A DNA stretch of 64,000 nt, from the NCBI RefSeq assembly GCF_017948675.1, contig NZ_JAGFBU010000001.1, forward strand, positions 930,001 through 994,000, written 5' to 3'. Shown here piece by piece: positions 36,749 to 46,800 of this stretch. This DNA is from Flavobacterium flabelliforme. Lineage in GTDB: Bacteria; Bacteroidota; Bacteroidia; Flavobacteriales; Flavobacteriaceae. A program made the position numbers and the translations under genes. Every line of letters begins with the position of its first letter. The stretch's first letter is position 1. A model generated the notes under the pieces. That model saw nothing but the letters and a program-made list of their open reading frames with translations, did not search any database and was not told where the DNA came from.

Positions 36749-37678
36749 TTGAAGATTTTTCATTCTATAAACGATTTCAGTTCTACAAAAAAAACAGTTA
36801 TAACTTTAGGCACCTTTGACGGCGTTCATATTGGTCACAAAAAAATCCTTGAAAGAGTTATACAAAACACCGATAATGAAAAATACGAAAGTTTAGTACT
36901 TACTTTTTTTCCACATCCGAGAATGGTTTTACAAGAAGACTGTGACATTAAGTTACTCAATAGCATTGATGAAAAAATAGAATTATTAGAAAAAATTGGA
37001 CTTGAAAACTTAGTCATTCACCCTTTTGATGAAACTTTTTCAAGACTTACAGCCGAAGATTTTGTAAAAACTATTTTAATAGATCGATTTCATATTCACA
37101 AAATAATTATTGGTTACGACCATCGTTTTGGCAGAAATCGTACTGCCAATATTGACGACCTTATTTCATTTGGGGAACAATATGGTTTTGAAGTAGAGCA
37201 AATTTCGGTTCAAGAAATCAATGAAATTTCAGTTAGTTCTACAAAAATTAGAACGGCACTTCTAGACGGCAACATGACTTTAGCTAATGATTATTTAGGT
37301 TATGATTATTTTTTAACTGGCACTGTAATCTTAGGAAAACAATTGGGAAGAACCATAAATTTTCCAACAGCGAACTTAAAAATTCTAGAAAACTATAAAC
37401 TGATTCCTCAGAATGGCGTATATATTGTAAAAAGTTATATAGAGAACAAAATAGTTTACGGAATGATGAACATTGGTTTTAACCCAACAGTGGATGGTCA
37501 AAATCACTCTATAGAAATTCATTATTTTGACTTCGATGCTGATTTATACGATAAGAAACTCCAGGTTTCTGTCTTACAAAGAATTCGCTCCGAACAAAAA
37601 TTCGCTTCTGTTACCTTGTTAAAAGAGCAACTGGAAAAAGACAAACAAATAGCAATCAGCTATTTGAATGATTTATAA
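36749..37678 (+). CDS. ribF: Bifunctional riboflavin kinase/FAD synthetase
   Basis: Phosphorylates riboflavin to FMN and adenylates it to FAD. The N-terminal nucleotidyltransferase domain shows TLGTFDGVHIGHKKIL (about 20-35) and the SSTKIR phosphate loop. The C-terminal kinase domain has LGRTINFPTANL and the Glu in HSIEIHYFDFD. At 309 residues the length is standard. The start is TTG: no ATG or GTG lies in frame before the conserved N terminus (MKIFHSINDF). The transcript starts about 15 bases upstream. Confidence 0.95.
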   Translation: MKIFHSINDFSSTKKTVITLGTFDGVHIGHKKILERVIQNTDNEKYESLVLTFFPHPRMVLQEDCDIKLLNSIDEKIELLEKIGLENLVIHPFDETFSRLTAEDFVKTILIDRFHIHKIIIGYDHRFGRNRTANIDDLISFGEQYGFEVEQISVQEINEISVSSTKIRTALLDGNMTLANDYLGYDYFLTGTVILGKQLGRTINFPTANLKILENYKLIPQNGVYIVKSYIENKIVYGMMNIGFNPTVDGQNHSIEIHYFDFDADLYDKKLQVSVLQRIRSEQKFASVTLLKEQLEKDKQIAISYLNDL

Positions 37679-37780
37679 ATAAGCTATGTATTCTTTATTT
37701 TTTAAGAATAATTTTCTTTTTGTTGTAAATTTGAGTTTAAATCATTATTTATCAAGTAATTATAACCTTAAATCAGCAAC

Positions 37781-38236
37781 ATGAAAATACCTAAAGAATT
37801 AGTAAATGGATGGATTATAGTACTGGGAATTGGACTTTATTTCTTAGTAATGGAACTTTTGGGCTTAGCCGATATTTATCTTCTTCGTGTTTTTAATGTT
37901 TTGTTCATTTTTTACGGAACGAATAGAACACTAAAAGCTAATTTTATTGAAGGAAAAAAATCATTAGGCTCCAACGGAATGTCTGCATTATTGACAGCAA
38001 TAATTGGTGTTTTTCTTAGTGTAGTTGCGCTTATTTCTTACAGTTATTTTAAAGGTGGAGACGAATATATTGCCACTTTATCTAAAACTTTTCTTTTTGG
38101 AGGAGAACCTTCCATAATGACCTATTCTATTTCACTTTTATTTGAAGGATTTAGTTCTGCAGTAATTGTCACCTTTATTTTAATGTTACTTTGGGACACT
38201 CGTTATAGATCTGACAAACATAGTGTTAAAGTATAA
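37781..38236 (+). CDS. Small membrane protein of unknown function
   Basis: A 151-residue protein with four predicted membrane helices: GWIIVLGIGLYFLVMELLGL, RVFNVLFIFYG, LLTAIIGVFLSVVALISY and FSSAVIVTFILMLLW. No known motif was recognised. It lies between ribF and bioB, with own spacing on both sides, so no shared function can be inferred. Confidence 0.72.
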   Translation: MKIPKELVNGWIIVLGIGLYFLVMELLGLADIYLLRVFNVLFIFYGTNRTLKANFIEGKKSLGSNGMSALLTAIIGVFLSVVALISYSYFKGGDEYIATLSKTFLFGGEPSIMTYSISLLFEGFSSAVIVTFILMLLWDTRYRSDKHSVKV

Positions 38237-38430
38237 ACGCATTGTAGTTGTAATTTATTCTTTATCTGAAATTAAAATAGTAATTAAGGTTTTATAAGTT
38301 TTATAAAATTTAATTTATAAGCGTATTTTATTTAAAAAATAGATTTTAAAAACGCAAATAAAGCTTTGTTAGTAGCGATTATTTCTACTGTTAAAAAAAG
38401 ATCATGACTAATATTTTAGAAACGAATGCA

Positions 38431-38461
38431 TTGATTCTTTAGAACAATTTAACTACTTTTG
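38431..38461 (+). promoter_or_regulatory. Promoter of bioB
   Basis: TTG (38431-38433), 20 bases and TACTTTTG (38454-38461) fit the consensus. The leader would be about 17 bases. The in-frame TTG at 38459 overlaps this box and cannot be the start codon. Confidence 0.65.
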
Positions 38462-38482
38462 GAACATCAAAAAATCGTATCG

Positions 38483-39574
38483 ATGAGTATTACAAAACAC
38501 AATTGGACTAAAGACGAGATAATCGCAATATATAATAAACCTATGATGGATTTGCTTTTTGAAGCAGCTACTATTCATAGAGAGCATCATGATCCTAATG
38601 TGGTTCAGGTATCCACTTTACTATCTATAAAAACTGGGGGATGTCCGGAAGATTGTGGATATTGTCCACAAGCAGCTCGTTACCACACTGAAATTGAAGG
38701 AAACGATCTTATGTCTGTTAGTCAAGTAAAAGCACAAGCTTTGCGTGCAAAATCTACAGGATCTTCTCGTGTATGCATGGGAGCAGCCTGGAGAAATGTA
38801 AAAGATGGACCAGAGTTTGATCAAGTTTTAGAAATGGTTCGTACCATTAATAAACTAGACATGGAAGTATGTTGTACCTTGGGTATGATTACTGAAAATC
38901 AAGCACACCGTTTAGCCGAAGCAGGATTATATGCTTACAATCACAATTTAGATACTTCTGAGGAATATTATAAAGAAGTTATTTCAACTCGTGGTTTTGA
39001 AGACCGTTTGCAAACTATCGAAAACGTACGCAAAACGAATGTTACCGTATGTAGTGGTGGAATTATTGGAATGGGAGAAAGTATCGAAGATAGAGCCGGA
39101 ATGTTAGTGGCGCTTTCTACATTAAATCCTCAACCGGAATCAGTGCCAATTAATGCATTAGTTGCCGTTGAAGGAACTCCTATGGAAGAAGAAAAACCTG
39201 TAGAAATTTGGGAAATGATACGAATGGTTGCTACAACTAGAATCATTATGCCAGAAACACAAGTTAGATTATCAGCAGGAAGAATGAACATGAGTCGCGA
39301 AGGTCAAGCCATGTGCTTTTTTGCTGGAGCCAATTCTATATTTGCAGGAGACAAATTGCTTACTACTCCTAATCCAGATGTAAACGAAGACATGAAAATG
39401 TTTGAAATGCTAGGTTTGAACCCACAAAAACCTTTTACAAAAGTTTCACAGCCACAAACCGTTGAAGCATTAGACTCGCAATTTGCTCCGTTAGGCGAAA
39501 AACCTAAATGGTCTAGACCAGGACATGAAATTGAAAGAAACCTAGAAGCATCTGCAAAAGGTAAAACAGTTTAA
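38483..39574 (+). CDS. bioB: Biotin synthase
   Basis: Radical-SAM enzyme inserting sulfur into dethiobiotin, the last step of biotin synthesis. The CxxxCxxC cluster motif is GGCPEDCGYCPQAARY. The second-cluster cysteines lie in VCMGAAW and MEVCCTLGMI. Its residues RLSAGRMNMS contain the conserved Arg ligand of the 2Fe-2S cluster. The ATG at 38483 gives 363 residues. A longer frame from TTG at 38459 is rejected because of the promoter. It is isolated from bioF, bioA and bioD, which lie 11-17 kb away on the other strand. Confidence 0.96.
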   Translation: MSITKHNWTKDEIIAIYNKPMMDLLFEAATIHREHHDPNVVQVSTLLSIKTGGCPEDCGYCPQAARYHTEIEGNDLMSVSQVKAQALRAKSTGSSRVCMGAAWRNVKDGPEFDQVLEMVRTINKLDMEVCCTLGMITENQAHRLAEAGLYAYNHNLDTSEEYYKEVISTRGFEDRLQTIENVRKTNVTVCSGGIIGMGESIEDRAGMLVALSTLNPQPESVPINALVAVEGTPMEEEKPVEIWEMIRMVATTRIIMPETQVRLSAGRMNMSREGQAMCFFAGANSIFAGDKLLTTPNPDVNEDMKMFEMLGLNPQKPFTKVSQPQTVEALDSQFAPLGEKPKWSRPGHEIERNLEASAKGKTV

Positions 39575-39609
39575 CAACGGCTTTAAAATCAATCTATATT
39601 TTATAAATC

Positions 39610-39634
39610 ATGCTCCTAGTATTTCTAGGAGCAT
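39610..39634. terminator. Terminator between convergent bioB and the propeller-protein gene
   Basis: A perfect ten-base-pair stem (ATGCTCCTAG with CTAGGAGCAT) with a five-base loop and eight T on the plus strand. It ends bioB and may act weakly in the other direction. Confidence 0.85.
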
Positions 39635-39696
39635 TTTTTTTGCAATAGGAACCAAATCCTATTCACAATTTATATAAACAACTGTTTTTTTAATTT

Positions 39697-42600
39697 TTAA
39701 GGAACGATAACTTTCCTTGTACTACTTTTTCCATTGTCTAAAAGCACTTTAACTATTAGAATCTGTTGTTTTATAAAAGAATTGGCTATTTGAAAGTAGG
39801 CATCATTTATAGAATCTTTATGCCAGATTCTTTTTCCTGAAATATCATAAACAGTGATCTCATCGATTAAATTATCTAAAGAATTTATTTTTAAAAAATC
39901 ATTTTGAAAACTAATAATCAATCTATTATCAGGTTTTACAACCTCATAAAGATCTAGTGTTTTATCTGTATATCGAATGACAAATCGATCATTAAAAGTT
40001 CCTATTGCCGTTTCGAAATTATAATTAGCTTTTTTTAAATCAAAAATAACATTAGTTAACTTATCTTCTAAGAAAACAGATTTGTGTAACAAAATACCAT
40101 CTATCTGATCAATACTAATTGTAAACAAACCCGCAATAGTAGTTCGATATCCTATAAAAACCAAATCATCTTCATCAAAGGGCACAGCTCTTCCTTGAAT
40201 TACTAAATTCTTATCTTGACTAATACTATAAAAATCTAGATATTGATTCCCATTGAAACTTTCTCCATCAAAGGAAGAGTCATATTCATTTGTAGCTCCA
40301 GAACTATATCCTATTAAAGCTTGCTTAAAGAGACCTTCTTTATTTGATAAATTCAACCAAATACGATGTTTTTCAAGTTGATTTATTTTAGATTTCTTAT
40401 CCCCTTTGGATTTGAAAAAAGAGGCATTCTGATCAATCACACGCATACTATTATTAAAAATGACGTTTTTACCGCTACTAATACTTGTTGTAAAAAACGC
40501 TTGTCCAGAAGCAGTTTTGCCGTCAGGCTTAGTGTTATTTAACCCTAAATTGTTAGCGGCTCTGGTTGCTACACCACCCAATCTATTATAAACCGCATAA
40601 TCACTAGAAGTATATTCATTATTAGTAATTGGTGTGTTATGAGTCCATAAATAAATAGTTCCATCCAGAACTTCAGAGTTGACCGCTAGGAATACATCAG
40701 CATCAATTGCAGAAGGGTAAGGATTTCCCAAGAGATTTGAAGTATTATTCGATCCAACTGATATTAAAAATTCTCCATTATTTGGAATACCTAAAAACTC
40801 AGCCTTGTAAATAGCCGGATCTATTGCAGAAAAATCTTCAGGACCTCGAATTATATATCCTTTACCCTGTTTCATTACTTGAGATGGCAACTCAGTCAAC
40901 CAATCATTTGTCGCAGCATCAAAAGAGTAGAATTTATCCGAAAGCGTATTGGGAGATAGATCAATTAATTTTTGACTAAAAACGGGCGATGACCAATAAC
41001 TATAATCCGTACTTACAACAGCAGTAGTTTCTCTTTCTAGATTCATAACTCCCGTATTTACAATCTCATCATCCGATTGATAAAGGGACGCATTATTTTC
41101 TAAATGCAAAATTCCAATACCCGAAAAATCAAAAGTAAGAGCTAAAGTATTACCCTTTTTAACGGTAACTTTATGTCCTGAAGCTATTGCGCATAAACAA
41201 GAATTAACCGTTGCTGTAATATTGTAATCAGAATTAAAATGCAATTCCTTTCCTACCGAAGGTGGTCCGTTACTCCATGACACTCCATCCCAAATAGAAC
41301 TATTATTACACAATTTAAGTCTAGCGATGCGATGTTTGGTTACTCCAGAAACCGAATTAAAATTTCCTCCAATAATTACTTTTGCATCTGGCGTAAAACA
41401 AATACTGAATAATGTACTATTTAAGTCCGCTATAAAACTAGGATCATGACCTCCGTCTGACAGTAATCTTAATAGGCGTTTGACTGGTTTCCCATTGAAG
41501 GTGCCGGAAAATGTACCACCTATTAATAAGCGATTGTCTGGCTGAACTAAAATAGATCTAATTTCACCGTTACTAAAACCGGAACCGATTTGAAAACTAC
41601 TATCTAACCCACCATTGTTATTTAATCTTACAATCCTTTTAACTGCATTCCCATTATAATTTAAAAAAGAGCCTCCAATAATAATTTTATTATCGGGAAG
41701 CATCGCCAATGAGAAAACATTTTTGTCAAAACCTAAACCAACAGAAAAACCCAAATCAACACTTCCATCAGTATTTAAACGAACCAACTTACTTTTAGAA
41801 AACCCATTGTAATTTGAAAATCGACCCCCTAAAAGTATTTTTCCATCAGGCTGTATTAAAACGGTTTCTACTATAGCATCAGCACCTAAACCAGTATTAA
41901 AAGTTGCATCAATAGCGCCATTAGCCAATAATCGAATAATCCTGTTGGCAGCACTACCGTTATAACTTGTAAAATTACCTCCGACAATAATTTTTCCATC
42001 ACTTTGCAAGGACAATGCATACACTTGATTATTAAATCCAGTACCAATTGTAAAACTCTGATCAATAGAACCATCAGCTAAAACACGAGCAATTCGATTA
42101 TTTAAAAAACCGTTATAGCTAAGAAAGCTTCCTGCAAAAAGAATTTTATTATCAGGTTGTATTACTGCAGCTCTAATACTATTACCAGCACCAATGCCGT
42201 TTGAATTAAAGGTTAAATCTATTGTGCCATCCTCTAATAATCGAGCAATCCTATTGGCGACAGCGCCATTAAACTTAGTAAAATTTCCAAAAATCATGGT
42301 TTTATTATCCGATAACGAAATAATTTTTAAAACAGAATTATCAAAACCAACTCCAGCTGTTAAATAGCCAATATCTAATGTGCCGTTATTATCAATCTTA
42401 GCCAATCTTCCTTGATTTTGAGAATCAAACACTAAAAAAGAACCACCAATATACCAATTACCGCTTGCATCTGATGCCAAAGTTAATATAGTAGCCGTAG
42501 CAGGACCAGAACTAATATCAAATGTTGGAACAATGCTACCATTAGAATCTAAGTACACTAACCTATTAACATCAGTTCCATTATAAAAAGAATGAAATGA

Positions 42601-43557
42601 ACCGCCAACCATAATAGAGCCATTATTACCTAATTTTATAACGTAAACACCTCCGTCACTAAATCCTGTTCCTATATTGAAAGAAGCATCTACACTACCA
42701 TCATTATTTAATCGAAGTATCTTATGGGCAGAAACAGCATTATAGTTTAGAAAATCACCTCCAACTAGAATTTTACCATCTGTTTGAAGGGCAAGAGTTC
42801 TGACAGTATCATCAAAACCCAAATCAGTACTAAAAGTAGAATCAAAAGAACCATTGCTATTTAATCTAATAATTCTGCCACAAGCAGTTCCATTAAAAAC
42901 AGTAAAAGAACCCGCAATTAGTATTTTACCATCGGACTGAATTTGAATAGCATCCACTAAACCATTGGCACCAGTTCCCGTTGCAAATGAAGTGTCAAGA
43001 GTACCATTTAGCAAAATCCTAGCAATTTTATTTACAGCAACACCATTATATTTTGCAAAACTACCTACAACAACTATACTACCATCGGTTTGCATAGCAA
43101 TTACATGAATTATTCCAGAGTTTGCTGCTACTGCTGTATCAAAAGTAAGATCTTGAGAACCATCAGAATTCAGCCGAACTAACTTTCCGATAACGGAACC
43201 ATTATACAAAGTAAAAGAACCTCCAATTATTATTTTTCCATCAGACTGTATCAACGAAGAATATACATTTGCATTAAAACTACTTCCTAATAAGAACGAA
43301 GTATCTTTACTCCCGTCCGGAAATAAGCGGCATAAATAAGGCGTTGGAGCACCATTAAAGTTTAGAAATTCCCCTCCTACAATTAGTTTTCCATCAGATT
43401 GCAGCGAAACCGTTCGAACCACTCCATCAAATCCATCACCTAACAAGCCACTATCATAAGTATTAAAAGCTGCATCAGATTTTCCTTGTTGCGAATAACC
43501 AACTGTTGACATCAAAAAACCAAATGCAATGCCGAATAAAAGTAGTTTTGTTTTCAA
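39697..43557 (-). CDS. Secreted delta-60 repeat (beta-propeller-like) protein with type C T9SS domain
   Basis: A 1286-residue surface protein. After a signal peptide (LLLFGIAFGFLMSTVGYSQ) come fourteen repeats of about 50 residues between roughly 30 and 750. Each contains a core such as GKILVGGDF, followed by a short loop and (R/K)(I/L)xRLxxDGSxD. This is the delta-60 repeat, thought to form beta-propellers; fourteen fits two seven-bladed units. From about 755 to the end lies a module shared with the neighbour at 43856-47959, with FTYWSSPV-like, GNPYPSA(I/L)DAD and GATNEYD signatures. It ends in a ChiA-like type C sorting domain (DDLVFIGYRT to VIVP). The ligand is unknown. It lies behind a terminator and is probably expressed separately. 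Confidence 0.9.
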   Translation of the reverse strand: MKTKLLLFGIAFGFLMSTVGYSQQGKSDAAFNTYDSGLLGDGFDGVVRTVSLQSDGKLIVGGEFLNFNGAPTPYLCRLFPDGSKDTSFLLGSSFNANVYSSLIQSDGKIIIGGSFTLYNGSVIGKLVRLNSDGSQDLTFDTAVAANSGIIHVIAMQTDGSIVVVGSFAKYNGVAVNKIARILLNGTLDTSFATGTGANGLVDAIQIQSDGKILIAGSFTVFNGTACGRIIRLNSNGSFDSTFSTDLGFDDTVRTLALQTDGKILVGGDFLNYNAVSAHKILRLNNDGSVDASFNIGTGFSDGGVYVIKLGNNGSIMVGGSFHSFYNGTDVNRLVYLDSNGSIVPTFDISSGPATATILTLASDASGNWYIGGSFLVFDSQNQGRLAKIDNNGTLDIGYLTAGVGFDNSVLKIISLSDNKTMIFGNFTKFNGAVANRIARLLEDGTIDLTFNSNGIGAGNSIRAAVIQPDNKILFAGSFLSYNGFLNNRIARVLADGSIDQSFTIGTGFNNQVYALSLQSDGKIIVGGNFTSYNGSAANRIIRLLANGAIDATFNTGLGADAIVETVLIQPDGKILLGGRFSNYNGFSKSKLVRLNTDGSVDLGFSVGLGFDKNVFSLAMLPDNKIIIGGSFLNYNGNAVKRIVRLNNNGGLDSSFQIGSGFSNGEIRSILVQPDNRLLIGGTFSGTFNGKPVKRLLRLLSDGGHDPSFIADLNSTLFSICFTPDAKVIIGGNFNSVSGVTKHRIARLKLCNNSSIWDGVSWSNGPPSVGKELHFNSDYNITATVNSCLCAIASGHKVTVKKGNTLALTFDFSGIGILHLENNASLYQSDDEIVNTGVMNLERETTAVVSTDYSYWSSPVFSQKLIDLSPNTLSDKFYSFDAATNDWLTELPSQVMKQGKGYIIRGPEDFSAIDPAIYKAEFLGIPNNGEFLISVGSNNTSNLLGNPYPSAIDADVFLAVNSEVLDGTIYLWTHNTPITNNEYTSSDYAVYNRLGGVATRAANNLGLNNTKPDGKTASGQAFFTTSISSGKNVIFNNSMRVIDQNASFFKSKGDKKSKINQLEKHRIWLNLSNKEGLFKQALIGYSSGATNEYDSSFDGESFNGNQYLDFYSISQDKNLVIQGRAVPFDEDDLVFIGYRTTIAGLFTISIDQIDGILLHKSVFLEDKLTNVIFDLKKANYNFETAIGTFNDRFVIRYTDKTLDLYEVVKPDNRLIISFQNDFLKINSLDNLIDEITVYDISGKRIWHKDSINDAYFQIANSFIKQQILIVKVLLDNGKSSTRKVIVP

Positions 43558-43795
43558 ATCTAGATGGTTTTAAGGTTTCTATTAAAAATAGCCAAACAGA
43601 AAATATTTCCTATTTTAAATAAAAATAATCAGAAAAGAAAAAATACACAATACCCACATTTAGTGATATTTACAAAAAATTAAATGCTACTTAGACTATT
43701 AAAAAAAACAAATAGCAACTCTATTCCTATAAAAAAAATCAGGATTTAAGTCAATCATTTAATATTAACCAAATTTGATTAACGGTTAAAAAAAA

Positions 43796-43824
43796 ATCCC
43801 ATTCTGTTTAGATCAGAATGGGAT
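43796..43824 (-). terminator. Terminator after the lectin-domain protein
   Basis: A perfect eleven-base-pair stem (ATCCCATTCTG with CAGAATGGGAT), seven-base loop, and a T-run on the minus strand. Confidence 0.88.
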
Positions 43825-43855
43825 ATATTTAATAATTTGGAGACTTGTATTAGTT

Positions 43856-46800
43856 TTAAAAGGCTATTTTTTTAGTGATTACTTTATCACTACTTAAAGT
43901 AACTTTGACAATTCCAACTTGTTTGCTTAAACCAATAGTTGAAGAACGGAATTCAGTCTCATTAAGCAGTTCTTTATCCAAGACTTTTTTACCTAATAAA
44001 TCAAAAACAGTTACTCGTTTGATTGTTTCGATTTCCGATTTTATTTTTAATTCCTTTTTATCTTTAGAAATAATAACTTGCTCATTCAACAAATCAAAAT
44101 CAACATTTCCTAAAATTTTATTGGTGTAACGTAACACAAACCGGTCATTAAAAACTCCAGCTTCTGTAGTAAATGTGTAAGCACCTTTTTTCAAATCATG
44201 AACTACGTTTAACATTTTATCTTCAATAAAGATATTTTGAGATTCGATAGCACCATCAACTTGATCGATATCAATACTCATAGTTACTTTATCTTTACTT
44301 CTATACCCTAGAGGAACAATATCACTTGCCTCAAATGGCAAAGCCCTACCCTGAATTGCAAAGTTTGTTTCTTGGTTTATACTATAGAAATCTGCAAGTT
44401 CATTTCCATCAAAAGTCTCTCCATCATAACCATTATCATATTCATTTGTAGCTCCAGTAATATAACCCACTAATAACTGCTTAAAAGCACCTTCATCACT
44501 ATAAAGATTCAACCAAAGTCGATTCTTTTCGATAGAAGTAGTTTTTTTTGATTTTGTAGTGGCTGTCTTAAAAAACTGATTATTAGTACCTGTATTTCCT
44601 TTTACGCCCACTCGCATACTATTGGTAAATTTAATAATATTAGACTCAGGTGAAAGTTTAGTATTCGCAAAAAACCCTTGCCCTGCAGCAATTTTTCCGT
44701 TAGGTATAAAAGGATTATTAAGCGATTTATCTGGATCGCTAGGAGCAGCTTTCGCAGTTGCTGTACCACCAGTTAAGTTGTATGTAGCATAATCGTCCCC
44801 AGAGTAGGCATATAAACCAGAACCTGGCTTACTAACTCCTATACCAACTTGCGTTTTGTGTGTCCAGAAATAAAGAGTTCCATCTAACACATCTCTATTA
44901 TCAATTAAAAATTGGTCTGCATCTAATGCCGAAGGATATGGATTTCCAACAAGATAGGACTTCCCTTCAAAAATATTAGGAATAGAGTACGCACCATTAT
45001 TTGGAGTGCCTTCAAAAGTAACTTGTAAAAAACTAAGAGGATTTGCATTGATTGGTCCAGGACCCCTAATGCTATAACCACGTGCAGGAATCATTTCATT
45101 AGACATTGATTCACTTTGCCAATATTGGTTTACAGCATCTACATAAAATGAATCAAAATAAGTTCCTTCAAGATTAGCTGGTTGGTATTCCATTCCTCCA
45201 GTACCTCCTAATTTTGATTGCGCTACTGGCGAAGACCAATAGGTAAAATCAGTATTTCTAACCCCAGTGTTGGTTACTCTTACATATTTTATTTTACCAT
45301 AATTGAGGGCTGCATCATTAATCTGCACTAGACTTCCTGTATTTTCTATCGTCAATGAAGCTCCTACCGTATTTAAACCGTTTGTAAGTGTTAAGGTATG
45401 ACCTGAATTGATGGTGACATTTTTCCCTGTATTTACTTTACAGTCACACCCTACTATATTTCCTGAAGAAGAATAATTGGACGCAAAAACAATACTTTGC
45501 TCAATCGTTGGCGGACCATTAGTCCATCCATTGTTGTATGTTGCCACTAGAGGCAATGCTTTTATGAAAACACTAACTGATGGTGATGAACTACAACTTC
45601 CATTTGAAACGGTAAAAGTGTAATTTGTATTAGGATTTAAACCACTTACTGTAGTAGTTGCATTAGTCCCCGAAGTTCCTAGTAAATTTGCTGTGGCAGG
45701 AATTGTAGTTATGGTCCAAGAACCTGTTGGCAAACCAGTCAGCTCAACACTTCCTGTTTTAATTAGACAATCAGGATGTTTTATCGTTGTAGAAAAAGGA
45801 GCTGTAGGCTTTGGATTTATAGTAACTGAAAAAACATTCTTAAAACTGAAACATCCAACAGAATTTTTTACTACAAGCACGCCTGAATAAGTTCCGGCTG
45901 GAACACTTGATGGAATAGCGATTGTATTGATTGTTCCTCCTCCAGCTACAAAAGCGAATCCAGTATCAATTTGATTTACTAATCCTGCAGTAGTAGCTGC
46001 TGTATCCCAATTTATACTATACTTCGTAGGCGAACCCATTGTTGCTGTATAAATAAGAGAAGCGTTTTGAGCAGCCGTGCTGTAACAAATAGGATTAGTA
46101 GTTGCCGTAGCATTAATTGCAATAGTATTTGTAACCACTTTAGACAAGGAACTTGTGTCGCTACAACTATTTCTATATCTTACATAATAAGTTGTTCTAC
46201 CTGTAGTTGGACTTACAGTAACACTAGCTGGTAAAACATTAGATGTTGCTACAACTGCCCCTCCATCTGTATAAAACTCAGCATATCCTCCTAAACCACC
46301 TAGAGAACCCCCATTAGCAGTTAATGTAATAGTGCCATTACATGCAACAGTAGTATTAGTAAATGATGTAGGTACAGTTGGCGGTCCTGCTACTACCTGT
46401 ATAATTACAATGGTAGCATCAGAGTAAATACCCGAAGTAACTGTTCTTCTATACCAAGTAGTTCTATTAACAGTATTATTTGGAACAGTATAATTTATTT
46501 CATCATTTATACCACTAGCAACTGTATAACCAGTAGTAGCATTTGTTGTGCTTTTTTCCCACAAATAAGTATAAGCACCATTACCACCCGTTGGGGTCGA
46601 ACCATTAATAACAAATGAGGGAACTGAAGTTGATGTACAAAAAGGTTGTGCATAAGTAGCAACAACATTATAAGATTTCACCACACCGTAACAAGGATCA
46701 CCAAAAGTATTATTATAAGATCCAGCAGCAGGAATAGTTGCTATATTACTACCTAAAAGCTGTGTAGTTACGGTACGACTATTAAAAGCATGGCAGGAGC

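Noticed and set aside
38237..38482. BirA-type operator upstream of bioB
   Set aside because: I looked for a long inverted repeat over the promoter and found none.
39700..43500. CRISPR-like or tandem DNA repeats in the large minus-strand gene
   Set aside because: The periodicity is at protein level (delta-60 repeats in one open frame), with diverged DNA and no spacers.
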